Assembly (NCBI GenBank): GCA_036276735.1
Contig: DASUOH010000039.1
Location: forward strand, 1-64,000
Reading direction: 5' to 3'
From: VRUE01 sp036276735
Lineage (GTDB): Bacteria; Actinomycetota; Thermoleophilia; Solirubrobacterales; 70-9
Length of the DNA: 64,000 bases
Shown here: in pieces, positions 40,789 to 49,352 of the stretch
Layout: each line of letters begins with the position of its first letter
How positions within the stretch are numbered: the first letter of the stretch is position 1
Translations under genes and position numbers: made by a program
The notes under the pieces: generated by a model
Databases searched by the model: none
What the model saw: only the letters and a program-made list of their open reading frames with translations
Told to the model about the DNA's origin: nothing

Positions 40789-41523
40789 ATGAGGCTGGAG
40801 GGACGCAAGGCGCTGGTGACCGGTGGCGCGAGCGGGATCGGCGCCGCGATCGCCGCTCGCTTGGCCGCCGAGGGTGCCGAGGTATGGGTCGGCGACATCG
40901 ACACCGACGGCGCCGAGCGCATCGCCGGCGAGATCAGCGGCCACGCGGTCGAGCTCGACGTCACCGACCTCGAGGCGGCCAGGGCCGCGGTCGAGGCGGT
41001 CGGCAGCCTGGACGTCCTCGTCAACAACGCCGGCCTGGACGAGTTCGGCTTCTTCACCTACACGAGCCCCGAGCAGTGGCAGCGGGTGCTCGCGGTCAAC
41101 CTCGGCGGCGTCCTCAACTGCACGCACGCGGCGCTGCCGGCGATGCAGCAAGCCAACTATGGGCGGATCGTCAGCATCTCTTCGGAGGCAGGGCGGGTCG
41201 GCTCGAAGGGCTCGGCTGTCTACTCGGCTGCCAAGGGCGGGATCGTCGCCTTCATGAAGGCGATCGCGCGCGAGAACGCCCGCTACGGGATCACCGCCAA
41301 CTCGATCGCGCCGGGCCCGATCGAGACGCCGCTGCTGATGGGCGCCACGGAGTTCGGTGAGATCGGCGAGAAGGTGATCGAGACGATGAGGGAGGCGACG
41401 CAGATAAAGCGGCTTGGCCAGCCCGACGAGGTGGCCGCCGCGGCCGCGTTCCTCGCCTCCGACGACGCCACCTACGTGACCGGCGAGACGATCGGCGTCA
41501 GCGGCGGCCTCGGCATGGTCTGA
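40789..41523 (+). CDS. Short-chain dehydrogenase/reductase (SDR)
   Basis: 244 residues of a classical SDR: cofactor motif VTGGASGIGAAIAARLA, NNAG in VLVNNAGLDEFG, catalytic S and YxxxK in VSISSEAGRVG and YSAAKGG, and the C-terminal ETIGVSGGLGMV. The aspartate in VGDIDTDGAER suggests NAD preference. It reduces or oxidises a hydroxyacyl or cyclic alcohol substrate, probably a CoA ester by context. A GTG at 40765 (with GAGGGAG very close) is an alternative start. It overlaps the next gene as TGATG. Confidence 0.87.
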   Translation: MRLEGRKALVTGGASGIGAAIAARLAAEGAEVWVGDIDTDGAERIAGEISGHAVELDVTDLEAARAAVEAVGSLDVLVNNAGLDEFGFFTYTSPEQWQRVLAVNLGGVLNCTHAALPAMQQANYGRIVSISSEAGRVGSKGSAVYSAAKGGIVAFMKAIARENARYGITANSIAPGPIETPLLMGATEFGEIGEKVIETMREATQIKRLGQPDEVAAAAAFLASDDATYVTGETIGVSGGLGMV

Positions 41524-41891
41524 TGGCGCTCGAGCCCGGGATCGAGCGCAGCGACGAGTTCACGGTCGAAGGGGCGCTTGTCACCGACGTCGGCGGCACG
41601 ATCGGGGCCAGCGTCCTGTCGACGCCCGGGATGATCGCGATGATGGAGCGCTGCGCCTCGATCCTCGCCTACGAGAACCTCTCCGAGGGCCGGGCGACCG
41701 TCGGCTTCGAAGTCTGCGTCAAGCACGTCGCCGCGGCCGGCGAGGGCGCCGCCTGCCGCGTCCGCTCCACTCTGCGTGAGGTGGTCGAGGGCCGCAAGCT
41801 GCGCTTCGAGGTCGAAGTGCTCGAAGGTGACCGCACGATCGGCGTCGGCACCCACGAGCGCCGCGTCATCGACGTAAACCAGCTGGGTTAG
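41523..41891 (+). CDS. FlK-like hot-dog thioesterase
   Basis: 122 residues with a hot-dog thioesterase pattern: VLSTPGMIAMMERCASILAYENL (helix with the active-site region), TVGFEVCVKHVAAAGEGAACRVR and GVGTHERRVIDVNQL at the end. The family includes fluoroacetyl-CoA thioesterase and general acyl-CoA thioesterases. It is coupled to the SDR by overlap, so the two likely act on the same acyl-CoA. Specificity is unknown. Confidence 0.8.
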   Translation: MALEPGIERSDEFTVEGALVTDVGGTIGASVLSTPGMIAMMERCASILAYENLSEGRATVGFEVCVKHVAAAGEGAACRVRSTLREVVEGRKLRFEVEVLEGDRTIGVGTHERRVIDVNQLG

Positions 41892-41922
41892 CGCGACCGG
41901 CGACCGGGGGGGCGAGTCCGGG

Positions 41923-41968
41923 CTTTGGCTGCCTTTATGACCCTATGGGGTCATCGAAGCAGCCAAAG
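41923..41968. repeat. Bipartite hairpin repeat, copy 1
   Basis: Outer arms CTTTGGCTGC (41923-41932) and GCAGCCAAAG (41959-41968), inner arms ATGACCC (41937-41943) and GGGTCAT (41948-41954), inner loop TATG. A 32-nt block (41927-41958) recurs with one difference at 61008-61039. The ATG of the DUF559 gene lies in the inner loop. Confidence 0.7.
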
Positions 41969-42864
41969 TTCGGTGAGGTATGGAGGCTCGCCGCAGGCCA
42001 GCACGGGGTGGTGGCGCGGCGTCAGCTGCTCGACCTCGGGCTCAGCGCGCAGGCGATTCAGCACCGGCTCGCCAGAGGGCGCCTGCACCGTGTTGGGCGT
42101 GGCGTTTACTCAGTCGGCCGTCCGCAGGTCAGTCGGCAGGGCCGCTGGATGGCCGCGGTGCTCGGTTGCGGCCGGGACGCGGCTCTGAGCTACGGAAGCG
42201 CCGCGGCGCTTTGGGGCTTTGAGCGGGAGCGGCGCAGAGCGATCGAGGTGTCGGTCGGCGGCCGCTTGGTTCAGGGCTGGGAGGGGGTGCTCGTCTACCG
42301 GCGTTTCAACCTCACGCCGGCCGAAGTTGTGCGTAAGGAGGGAATCCAGGTGACGTCGGTCGTCCGGACGCTGATCGATGTCGCTTCCGCCTTGGAGATC
42401 TTGAGGTGGAGAGGGCCATCAACGAGGTCGACCGACTCGGCTTGATCGATCCGGAAGCCCTCTACGACGCGCTCGAATCGCACCCAGGCAAACGCGGTGT
42501 CGGCTCGCTGCGCCGCGTGCTCGGTCGAGATGACTTCCGCCTTACCGACTCGGAGCTGGAGCGGCTTTTCCTGCGGCTTGTCGGCGAGGTGGGGCTTCCT
42601 GTGCCCCTTACCCAGCAGCAGCTGAACGGCTTCAGGGTGGATTTCTATTGGCCCGACCTAGGTCTCGTCGTCGAGACCGATGGGCTGCGCTATCACCGGA
42701 CGCCCGCACAGCAGGCGAGGGACCGGCAGCGGGACCAGGTCCATCTGACCTCCGGCATCACGCCGCTGCACTTCACCCACAGGCAGGTCCGCTACGAATC
42801 TGGGTACGTCCGGCTGACGCTTCTGGCAGTCGTCAATCGGCTGAAGCGAACCGCCACCTCCTAA
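41945..42864 (+). pseudogene. DUF559 (AbiEi-N/Vsr-like) protein gene split by a frameshift
   Basis: The first frame (41945-42445) encodes an AbiEi-type winged helix (WRLAAGQHGVVARRQLLDLG, GRLHRVGRGVYSVG) and then PAEVVRKEGIQVTSVVRTLIDVAS. From about 42405 the homologous sequence continues one frame back: VERAINEVDRLGLIDPEAL, then the endonuclease-like FRVDFYWPDLGLVVETDGLRYH and QVHLTSGITPLHFTHRQV, to a stop at 42862-42864. A single-base deletion near 42400-42412 explains it. It could be a pseudogene or a sequencing error. The family is common in actinomycetes; its function is not settled (some relatives are antitoxin- or DNA-repair-like). Confidence 0.75.
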
Positions 42865-42867
42865 GCT
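42862..42867 (+). promoter_or_regulatory. -10-like hexamer TAAGCT for the HMG-CoA lyase gene
   Basis: TAAGCT begins in the TAA stop of the preceding gene and ends 6 nt before the ATG at 42874. Confidence 0.4.
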
Positions 42868-42873
42868 GGCCGC

Positions 42874-43797
42874 ATGAGCTCCTTCCCCGGCAGGGTGCGG
42901 ATCCGCGAGGTGGGGCCGCGCGACGGCTTCCAGAACGAGCCGGAGACGATCGCCACCGCCGAGAAGGTGCGGCTGATCGACATGCTCTCGGCGAGTGGCC
43001 TGGAGCGGATCGAGGTGACCTCCTTCGTGCGCGCCGACGTCATCCCGCAGCTCGCCGACGCCGAGGAGGTGCTGGGTGGCGTGCAGCGCCGCGACGGCGT
43101 TGCCTTCTCGGTCCTGATCCCGAACGAGCGGGGGCTGGAGCGGGCGCTCGACCTGCGCGACCGCTTCGACGAGATCAACGTCTTCGTCTCCGCCTCGGAG
43201 ACCCACAACCGCAAGAACGTCAACCGCACGATCGAGGACTCGCTGGACGGCCTGGAGCGAACCCTGGCAACGGCGCGCCAGAGTGGGCTGCGCTGCGAGG
43301 GCGTCATCTCCGTCTCCTTCGGCTGTCCTTACGAGGGCGAGGTTTCGCCTGACCGCGTCTTCGAGATCGCCGAGCGCCTCGCCGCCGCCGGCTGCGAGGA
43401 GATCGGCTTCGGCGACACGACGGGGATGGCGAACCCGCGACAGGTCCACGAGTTCTTTGCCGCCGCACGCGATCAGCTCGCCAACGTCGAGCTGACGGCC
43501 CACTTCCACAACACCCGCGGCCAGGGGCTGGCCAACGTGCTCGCCGCGCTCGAGCAGGGCATCGACTCCTTCGAGTCGAGCTTCGGCGAGCTCGGCGGCT
43601 GCCCGGTGCCGCCCGGCTCGACCGGCAACGTCTCGACCGAGGACGTCGTATCGATGCTGCACGAGATGGGGATCGAGACGGGGATCGACTTGGCGCGACT
43701 GATCGAGGCCTCGCGGGGGGCGCAGGAGGTGTTGGGCCGGCCGCTCGGCGCCCACGTGTTGCGGGCCGGGCCGGTCGAGTGGGCCGGGGCGGAGTAG
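42874..43797 (+). CDS. Hydroxymethylglutaryl-CoA lyase
   Basis: 307 residues, DRE-TIM metallolyase fold. Signatures are IREVGPRDGFQNEPE, FVSASETHNRKN, SVSFGCPYEGEVSPD, GFGDTTGMANP, TAHFHNTRGQGLANVLAA and SFGELGGCPVPPGSTGNVSTEDV. The last includes the active-site cysteine loop. It splits HMG-CoA into acetyl-CoA and acetoacetate, the final step of leucine breakdown. Acetoacetyl-CoA synthetase and an acyl-CoA carboxylase beta subunit are encoded 0.4-5 kb downstream, supporting that pathway. Confidence 0.9.
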   Translation: MSSFPGRVRIREVGPRDGFQNEPETIATAEKVRLIDMLSASGLERIEVTSFVRADVIPQLADAEEVLGGVQRRDGVAFSVLIPNERGLERALDLRDRFDEINVFVSASETHNRKNVNRTIEDSLDGLERTLATARQSGLRCEGVISVSFGCPYEGEVSPDRVFEIAERLAAAGCEEIGFGDTTGMANPRQVHEFFAAARDQLANVELTAHFHNTRGQGLANVLAALEQGIDSFESSFGELGGCPVPPGSTGNVSTEDVVSMLHEMGIETGIDLARLIEASRGAQEVLGRPLGAHVLRAGPVEWAGAE

Positions 43798-43800
43798 GCT
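43795..43800 (+). promoter_or_regulatory. -10-like hexamer TAGGCT for the SnoaL-like gene
   Basis: TAGGCT overlaps the TAG stop of the lyase gene and ends 6 nt before the ATG at 43807. Confidence 0.4.
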
Positions 43801-43806
43801 CAAGCG

Positions 43807-44184
43807 ATGAAGAGCGACGCCTTCAGGCAAGCGGCCGAAGCGAAGGACTTCTCGCAGGGTGAGGAGCTGTTCGCTCCCGACGTCGTCTTCCACAGCCCCG
43901 CGGTCTACGAGCCCTACGAGGGGCTCGAGGCGCTTGGCGTCCTCCTCCAGAACGTCGCCCAGGTGTTCGAGGACTTCCGCTACGTCGACCAGGTCGAGAG
44001 CGGCGATACGGCGGTGCTAGTCTTCGAGGCGCGGGTCGGCGACAAGGAGCTGAACGGTGCCGACATCCTCCGCTTCGGCGGGGACGACCGGATTGCCGAG
44101 ATGACCGTGATGGTGCGGCCGTTCAGCGGCCTGCAGGCCCTGCTCGAAGAGATGGGCCGCCGGCTCGGCGCCGCGTCCGGCTAG
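43807..44184 (+). CDS. SnoaL/NTF2-like protein
   Basis: 125 residues with a cone-shaped NTF2-like fold: FRQAAEAKDFSQGEELFAPD, VFHSPAVYEPYEGLEALGV, FEDFRYVDQVESGDTAVLVF and NGADILRFGGDDRIAEMTVMV. These proteins bind small molecules or act as cyclases/isomerases; many are of unknown role. It lies between the HMG-CoA lyase and carboxyltransferase genes, which suggests an acyl-CoA or ketone substrate. Its stop codon precedes a new TAGGCT element for the next gene. Confidence 0.75.
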   Translation: MKSDAFRQAAEAKDFSQGEELFAPDVVFHSPAVYEPYEGLEALGVLLQNVAQVFEDFRYVDQVESGDTAVLVFEARVGDKELNGADILRFGGDDRIAEMTVMVRPFSGLQALLEEMGRRLGAASG

Positions 44185-44187
44185 GCT
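44182..44187 (+). promoter_or_regulatory. -10-like hexamer TAGGCT for the carboxyltransferase gene
   Basis: TAGGCT starts in the stop codon of the SnoaL-like gene and ends 8 nt before the GTG at 44196. Confidence 0.4.
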
Positions 44188-44195
44188 CAGCCGCC

Positions 44196-45716
44196 GTGAC
44201 GGATATCCGACCTGCGCTCGACGCTGCCCTGACCGGCGGCCCGCAGCGCCACCACGAGAAGACCGCCGAGCAGGGGAAGCTGCCGGTGCGCGAGCGGGTC
44301 GCCCGCCTCGTCGACCAGGGCTCCTTCGCCGAGGAAGCGCTGCTGGCCAACTGGGACCAGGACGGGCTCGGCGCCGACGGAGTGGTGACCGGGCTGGCGG
44401 CGATCGGGGGGCGTCGCGTCGCCCTGATGGCGAACGACCCGACCGTCAAGGCCGGGTCCTGGGGCCCGAAGACGGTCGAGAAGATCCTCCGCATCCAGGA
44501 GCGCGCGCTCTCCCTGCAGGTTCCGATGATCTACCTGGTCGACTCGGCCGGGGCGCGCATCACCGATCAGGTGCAGATGTTCCCCGGCCGCCGTGGCGCC
44601 GGCCGCATCTTCCACAACGAGGTGCGGCTCTCCGGGCAGGTTCCGCAGGTCTGCCTCTTGTTCGGGCCGAGTGCCGCCGGCGGTGCCTACATCCCGGCCT
44701 TCTGCGACGTGGTGATCATGCGCGAGGGCAACGCCTCGATGTACCTCGGGTCGCCGCGGATGGCCGAGATGGTGATCGGCGAGACCGTGACCCTGGAGGA
44801 GATGGGCGGCGCCAAGATGCACACGGGCGTATCGGGTTGCGGTCACTTCCTGACCAAGAGCGACGAGGAGGCGATCGATCTCGCCAAGCGGTACCTGGGA
44901 TTCATGCCGGGCAACTGGCGCCAGGAGCCACCCGCCGCGGTCCCGGCGGGGCCCGCCTCCGATGCGGCGATTGCCGACCTGATTCCTGCCGATGAGAACC
45001 AGCCCTTTGACATGCGCGGGGTGCTCGACGCGCTGCTCGACGCCGAGAGCTTCCTGGAGGTCCATAAACGGTGGGCGAAAGAGCTGATCGTCGGCTACGG
45101 TCGGCTCGACGGCCGTGCCGTCGGCATCGTCGCCAACCAGCCGAAGCAGAAGGGCGGCGTCCTCTTCGTCGACTCGGCCGACAAGGCGGCCCGCTTCATC
45201 CAGACCTGCAACGCCTTCAACGTTCCGCTGCTCTTCCTCGCCGACGTCCCCGGCTTCATGATCGGCACGGCGGTCGAGCGGCAGGGGATCATCCGCCACG
45301 GCGCCAAGATGATCAGTGCCGTCTCCGAAGCGACGGTTCCGAAGCTCTCGGTGATCGTCCGCAAGGCCTACGGCGCCGGCCTCTACGCGATGGCCGGACC
45401 GGCCTTCGAGCCGGACGCCTGCATCGCGCTGCCGAGCGCCTCGATCGCGGTGATGGGCCCGCAGGCCGCCGTCAACGCCGTCTTCTACAACCAGATCCAG
45501 GCGATCGAGGACGAGGCAGAGCGCGAGGCCTTCGTCGCCGCCAAGCGCGAGGAGTACGCGGCCGACATCGACATCCTGCACCTTGCCTCGGAGCTGGTGG
45601 TCGACGCTGTGGTTGAGCCCGAGGATCTGCGGGCCGAGCTGATCCGGCGCTTTGCGGCGGCGGTGACCAAGCGTCGCGACTTCGCCGAGCGGCGAAATCC
45701 GGTGACGCCTGCATAG
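44196..45716 (+). CDS. Acyl-CoA carboxylase, carboxyltransferase subunit
   Basis: 506 residues with two crotonase-like halves. N-terminal half: IYLVDSAGARITDQVQMFPG (acyl-CoA loop), FGPSAAGGAYIPAFCD and HTGVSGCGHF. C-terminal half: GIVANQPKQKGGVLFVDSADKAARF and LADVPGFMIGTAVERQGIIRHGAKM, with GAGLYAMAGPAFEPDACIALPSA. The wording resembles methylcrotonoyl- or propionyl-type carboxylases. Next to HMG-CoA lyase and acetoacetyl-CoA synthetase, methylcrotonyl-CoA is a reasonable substrate. No biotin carboxylase or biotin carrier gene is in the window. The start is GTG. Confidence 0.88.
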   Translation: MTDIRPALDAALTGGPQRHHEKTAEQGKLPVRERVARLVDQGSFAEEALLANWDQDGLGADGVVTGLAAIGGRRVALMANDPTVKAGSWGPKTVEKILRIQERALSLQVPMIYLVDSAGARITDQVQMFPGRRGAGRIFHNEVRLSGQVPQVCLLFGPSAAGGAYIPAFCDVVIMREGNASMYLGSPRMAEMVIGETVTLEEMGGAKMHTGVSGCGHFLTKSDEEAIDLAKRYLGFMPGNWRQEPPAAVPAGPASDAAIADLIPADENQPFDMRGVLDALLDAESFLEVHKRWAKELIVGYGRLDGRAVGIVANQPKQKGGVLFVDSADKAARFIQTCNAFNVPLLFLADVPGFMIGTAVERQGIIRHGAKMISAVSEATVPKLSVIVRKAYGAGLYAMAGPAFEPDACIALPSASIAVMGPQAAVNAVFYNQIQAIEDEAEREAFVAAKREEYAADIDILHLASELVVDAVVEPEDLRAELIRRFAAAVTKRRDFAERRNPVTPA

Positions 45717-45720
45717 GGAG

Positions 45721-45825
45721 CTATCCCGGTAGGGGTTCCACTTAACTTTTTCCGAAGACCGGGTGTGGCCGTCCGAGATCGGCGGCTCGGAAAAAGTACA
45801 AGACGTTCCACCCCTACCGGGATAG
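45721..45825. repeat. 105-bp inverted repeat between convergent genes
   Basis: Perfect 15-bp arms CTATCCCGGTAGGGG (45721-45735) and its complement (45811-45825). Inside, AACTTTTTCCGA and TCGGAAAAAGT pair as a second stem. The centre holds CCGAAGACCGGGTGTGG, of which CCGAAGACCG also occurs in the 103-bp family, but the two are not alignable overall. The right arm includes the last codons and stop of the convergent synthetase gene. It may act as a bidirectional terminator. Confidence 0.75.
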
Positions 45826-47805
45826 GCCCTGGTCGAGCGAGGCGGCGAGCTCGACGAAGTAGTCGAGGGCGGCGGGGTTGGCGAGCGATTCGCGGCTCGC
45901 CGCCTGCTCCGCAGGGGTTCCCATCAGGATGCGCTTCACCGGCACCTCGAGAGCCTTGCCGCTCAGGGTGCGCGGCACCGCGGTTATCTGGAACACCTCG
46001 TCGGGGACGTGGCGCGGGGAGCATTGAGTGCGGACGCGGGTGGCGATCTCCTTGCGGAGAGCGTCGTTCAGCTCGGCTCCCTCGCGGAGGACTACGAAAA
46101 GCGGCATCCAGCCCTCGGTCCCGGGGCGCGGCACGTCGACGACGAGCGCGTCGAGGATCGCCTCGATGCCGAGCACGGCGCGGTAGATCTCGCTCGTGCC
46201 CATGCGGACCCCGGAGCGGTTGATCGTCGAGTCGGAGCGGCCGTAGATGATCGCGGTGCCGCGCGAGGTGATCTCGATCCAGTCGCCGTGGCGCCAGACA
46301 CCCGGGTAGTGCTCGAAGTAGCTGGCGCGGTAGCGGCTGCCGTCCGGGTCTCCCCAGAAGCGGATCGGCATCGAGGGCATCGGCTCGGTGACGACGAGCT
46401 CGCCGACCTCGTCGAGCACCGCGTTGCCCTCCCCGTCCCAGGCCTCGACCGCCGCGCCCAGCGCCCGCGCTTGGAGCTCGCCGCGGTAGACCGGCAGCAG
46501 CGGCGTGCCTCCGACGAAGGCGGTGCAGAGGTCGGTGCCGCCGCTGGTCGAGAAGAGCCAGGTGTCGGAGCCGAGGTGCTCGTAGACCCAGTCGAAGCCC
46601 TCCGGCGAGAGCGGCGAGCCGGTCGAGCCGACCGCCTTCAGCCCGCCGAGGTCGCGCCCCTCGCCGGGCTCGACACCGGCCTTCATGCAGGCGGCGATGT
46701 AGGAGGCGCTGGTGCCGAACATCGTCACGCCGGCGCGGTCGGCGAGGTCCCAGAGGACCCCCATGTCGGGGTGACCGGGGCTGCCGTCGTAGAGGACGAT
46801 CGCGGCGCGAGTCAGCAGGCCCGAGACGAGGAAGTTCCACATCATCCAGCCGGTCGTGGTGAACCAGAAGAGCCGGTCGCCGGGGTGGGCGTCGACGTGG
46901 AGGTGGAGCTTCTTCAGGTGCTCGAGCAGGATGCCGCCCTGGCCCTGGACGATCGCCTTCGGCAGCCCGGTCGTCCCCGACGAGTAGAGGACCCAGAGCG
47001 GGTGGTCGAAGGGGACGCGCTCGAAGCGCAGCCCGGTGCCCTCGCCCGAGGCGAGTAGCTCGTCCCAGCGCGTCGCGTCGCGCAGGGGGGAGAGGTCGGG
47101 GTCAGGCACGAGGTAGGGCACAACGACCGTGCGCTCCAGGCTCGGCATCGCCTCCTGCAGCTGCGCGACGACGTCGCGGCGGTCGAAGTCCTTGCCGCCG
47201 TAGCGGTAGCCGTCGACCGCGAAGAGCACCTTGGGCTCGATCTGCGCGAAGCGGTCGACGACGCTGCCGGCGCCGAAGTCGGGCGAGCAGCTCGACCAGG
47301 TGGCGCCGATGCTCGCCGTCGCCAGGAAGGCGACGACCGCCTCCGGCACGTTGGGCAGGTAAGCGACGACGCGGTCGCCGCGCTCGACGCCGAGCGCCTG
47401 CAGGCCGGCGGCGAGCGCCGCCACCTGGGAGCGCAGCTCACCCCAGCTCAGCTCGCCGAGCTCGCGCAGCTCGGAGGCGTGGAGGATCGCCGTGTCGCTG
47501 GCCACCTTGCCGGCGAAGACGTGCTCGGCGTAGTTGAGGGCGGTGCCGGGAAACCACTGCGCCCCCGGCATCTCACGGCTGCTGAGGACGGCGCCGCGCT
47601 CGCCGTCTGCCTGTACGCCGAAGAAGTCCCAGATCGAGTCCCAGAAGTCCTCCAGCTCGTCGACCGACCAGCGCCACAGCTCGTGGTAGTCGTCGAAGCG
47701 CAGGCCGCGGTCCCTCTCCAGCCACCGCAGGTACTCGGTCATCCGCGCCCGCTCGACCAGCTCGGCGGGAGGGTCCCAGAGCTTCTCGGCGCTGGTCGAG
47801 CTCAC
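45814..47805 (-). CDS. Acetoacetyl-CoA synthetase
   Basis: 663 residues of the ANL superfamily, with the long N-terminal cap specific for acetoacetate-CoA ligases (LWRWSVDELEDFWDSIWDFFG, PGAQWFPGTALNYAEHVF). Adenylation motifs are LYSSGTTGLPKAIVQGQGG, FWFTTTGWMMWNFLVSGLL and YGRSDSTINRSGVRMG. The catalytic lysine lies in TLSGKALEVPVKRIL. It activates acetoacetate for use, matching the product of HMG-CoA lyase. It overlaps the lactonase-like gene upstream by 4 bp. Confidence 0.9.
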   Translation of the reverse strand: MSSTSAEKLWDPPAELVERARMTEYLRWLERDRGLRFDDYHELWRWSVDELEDFWDSIWDFFGVQADGERGAVLSSREMPGAQWFPGTALNYAEHVFAGKVASDTAILHASELRELGELSWGELRSQVAALAAGLQALGVERGDRVVAYLPNVPEAVVAFLATASIGATWSSCSPDFGAGSVVDRFAQIEPKVLFAVDGYRYGGKDFDRRDVVAQLQEAMPSLERTVVVPYLVPDPDLSPLRDATRWDELLASGEGTGLRFERVPFDHPLWVLYSSGTTGLPKAIVQGQGGILLEHLKKLHLHVDAHPGDRLFWFTTTGWMMWNFLVSGLLTRAAIVLYDGSPGHPDMGVLWDLADRAGVTMFGTSASYIAACMKAGVEPGEGRDLGGLKAVGSTGSPLSPEGFDWVYEHLGSDTWLFSTSGGTDLCTAFVGGTPLLPVYRGELQARALGAAVEAWDGEGNAVLDEVGELVVTEPMPSMPIRFWGDPDGSRYRASYFEHYPGVWRHGDWIEITSRGTAIIYGRSDSTINRSGVRMGTSEIYRAVLGIEAILDALVVDVPRPGTEGWMPLFVVLREGAELNDALRKEIATRVRTQCSPRHVPDEVFQITAVPRTLSGKALEVPVKRILMGTPAEQAASRESLANPAALDYFVELAASLDQGLSR

Positions 47806-48650
47806 CCGGCCGTCGCCGCCGCGGCCTCGGCTGCCCGCAGCAGGTCCAGCTCACGCGGGTCATGCGCGCAGAACAGCTTGACCTCATCGCCGTGAGCGCG
47901 GTTCAGCTCGCGCAGGCGCTCCTGGTTCGCCTTGCGGACCTTGTTGTCCACCGCCGTCAGGTTCTGGAAGAGACGCAGCATCGGCGGGCAGCTGGGTGGT
48001 ATCGCCACCTCGCCGCCGTGGAAATAGGCGTCGCCGCAGTGCAACAACCAGCCAGCGTCGGTCCGCACCGCGACGCCGGTGTGGCCGCGCGAGTGCCCGG
48101 CGAGCGGCACGAGCAGGATCTCGGCGTCGACGTCGGGCAGGATTCGCACGCTCTCGAAGCCGAACCACTGATCGCCCCCGCTGCCGGTGTGGGGGACCCA
48201 GCGCGGCTTGTGCCGCCAGTGGGCGCCGCCTATGTAGCGCATGCGGTCGCTCGGTACCGGTGTTTCGGCGGCTTTCAACTCGGTGCCGAGCAGGTGCACC
48301 TCGGCGGCCGGGAAGTCCGGTAGGCCGCCGGCGTGGTCGAGGTCGAGGTGGGTGGTGACGATGTGGCGCACGTCGCCGGGCTCGAAGCCGAGCGCTTCGA
48401 CCTGGCGCACCGCGGTCGTCTCCTCGGTCGGTCGCGGTTTCATCAATGCCCCAAAGACGCGACCGAGCTGGCGCGGGTTGCGCGCGTCCTCGAGTCCCAG
48501 ACCCGTGTCGACGAGCACCAGGCCGGCGCCCGCCTCGATCAGCAGGCAGTGGCAGACGATCAGCGCCCGCTCGAGCAGGCCGCCCTCCCCGTTGACCAGG
48601 CGCGCCCCGTGAGGGCAGAAAGACCCGCAGTTCAGGTGGTGGATCCTCAT
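47802..48650 (-). CDS. Metallo-beta-lactamase-fold hydrolase, AHL-lactonase-like
   Basis: 282 residues. The dizinc motif is THLDLDHAGG (HxHxDH in the form HLDLDH), with later GHSRGHTGVAV and HCGDAYFHGG. The N-terminal CHCLLIEAGAGLVLVDTGLG resembles AiiA-type lactonases. It probably hydrolyses a lactone or ester. Quorum quenching is only one option; translational coupling to acetoacetyl-CoA synthetase (ATGA-type overlap) hints at a metabolic substrate. Confidence 0.82.
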   Translation of the reverse strand: MRIHHLNCGSFCPHGARLVNGEGGLLERALIVCHCLLIEAGAGLVLVDTGLGLEDARNPRQLGRVFGALMKPRPTEETTAVRQVEALGFEPGDVRHIVTTHLDLDHAGGLPDFPAAEVHLLGTELKAAETPVPSDRMRYIGGAHWRHKPRWVPHTGSGGDQWFGFESVRILPDVDAEILLVPLAGHSRGHTGVAVRTDAGWLLHCGDAYFHGGEVAIPPSCPPMLRLFQNLTAVDNKVRKANQERLRELNRAHGDEVKLFCAHDPRELDLLRAAEAAAATAG

Positions 48651-48690
48651 CCGGCGGGCGGAGTCTAAACGCGACTATCGTTGAGTTTGG

Positions 48691-48774
48691 GCCGGAGTGG
48701 CGGAATTGGAATACGCAATTGATTCAAAATCAATCGCCCGAAAGGGATTGTGGGTTCGAGTCCCACCTCCGGCA
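48691..48774 (+). tRNA. tRNA-Leu (anticodon CAA)
   Basis: Seven-bp acceptor GCCGGAG/CTCCGGC. The anticodon stem ATTGA/TCAAT holds the loop TTCAAAA. A long variable arm and the T-arm GTGGGTTCGAGTCCCAC follow. Discriminator A; CCA not encoded. 84 nt. Confidence 0.95.
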
Positions 48775-48800
48775 TCGACACCACGGGTGCGACCCGGGTA

Positions 48801-49331
48801 TCAGGCTGGCTGCGGAGCGCCCTTCTCCGGTGGGGCGCCGGCGCCGTAGTCCTCACCGGAGCCGATCGGGCGCTCTTCCTCGACGTGCCAGTTCTGGCTG
48901 AAGCCGTAAAAGGCTGCGGCGATCAGGACGATCTGGAGGATGAGGAGGATGACGACGAGGGTGCCGATCAAGCCGACCGGCAGCAGCGCCTCCTCGAAAT
49001 TGTCCTTGTCGCGCGCGAACCAGCTCGCGGCGCCGACCGCGCAGAAGATCGCCAGGATCATCGAGAGGGCGGCTGCGACCGGCAGCGCACCTCGGCTCCA
49101 GCGCGCCGTGCGGTAGGCGAAGAGCACGTAGAGGGCGGCGAAGATCAGGCAGACGAGTCCCATTCCGCCGCCGCCGCTGAGCAGCGACCAGCCGCCGATC
49201 GCGATCAGCGCGGCGACCCCTGCGGTTGCCAGCATCAGCAGGACGATCACGAACTTGGTCGTGACCACTGCCGGCTTTTCCCGATTCGGGTGCCAGAGCT
49301 CGTATCCCGGCGTCACCTCTCCTACCGCCAC
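48801..49331 (-). CDS. Small integral membrane protein
   Basis: 176 residues with four predicted membrane helices: FVIVLLMLATAGVAALIAIG, GMGLVCLIFAALYVLFAY, LPVAAALSMILAIFCAVGAA and LLPVGLIGTLVVILLILQIVL. The C-terminal tail is acidic and glycine/proline-rich. No family is recognised. The gene sits between two tRNA-Leu genes on the opposite strand. The start is GTG, with TATGAT 6 nt upstream. Confidence 0.75.
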   Translation of the reverse strand: MAVGEVTPGYELWHPNREKPAVVTTKFVIVLLMLATAGVAALIAIGGWSLLSGGGGMGLVCLIFAALYVLFAYRTARWSRGALPVAAALSMILAIFCAVGAASWFARDKDNFEEALLPVGLIGTLVVILLILQIVLIAAAFYGFSQNWHVEEERPIGSGEDYGAGAPPEKGAPQPA

Positions 49332-49337
49332 GGTGCG

Positions 49338-49343
49338 ATCATA
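49338..49343 (-). promoter_or_regulatory. -10-like hexamer TATGAT for the membrane protein gene
   Basis: TATGAT on the minus strand ends 6 nt before the GTG at 49331. Confidence 0.45.
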
Positions 49344-49352
49344 GGCGTTCCG

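Noticed and set aside
45485..46840. A 451-codon minus-strand frame opposite the carboxyltransferase and synthetase
   Set aside because: Low-complexity arginine/alanine/proline sequence, typical of shadow frames; no domain.
47802..48650. Firm call of quorum-quenching lactonase
   Set aside because: The fold motif is shared by many hydrolases; coupling to acetoacetyl-CoA synthetase does not support quorum quenching.
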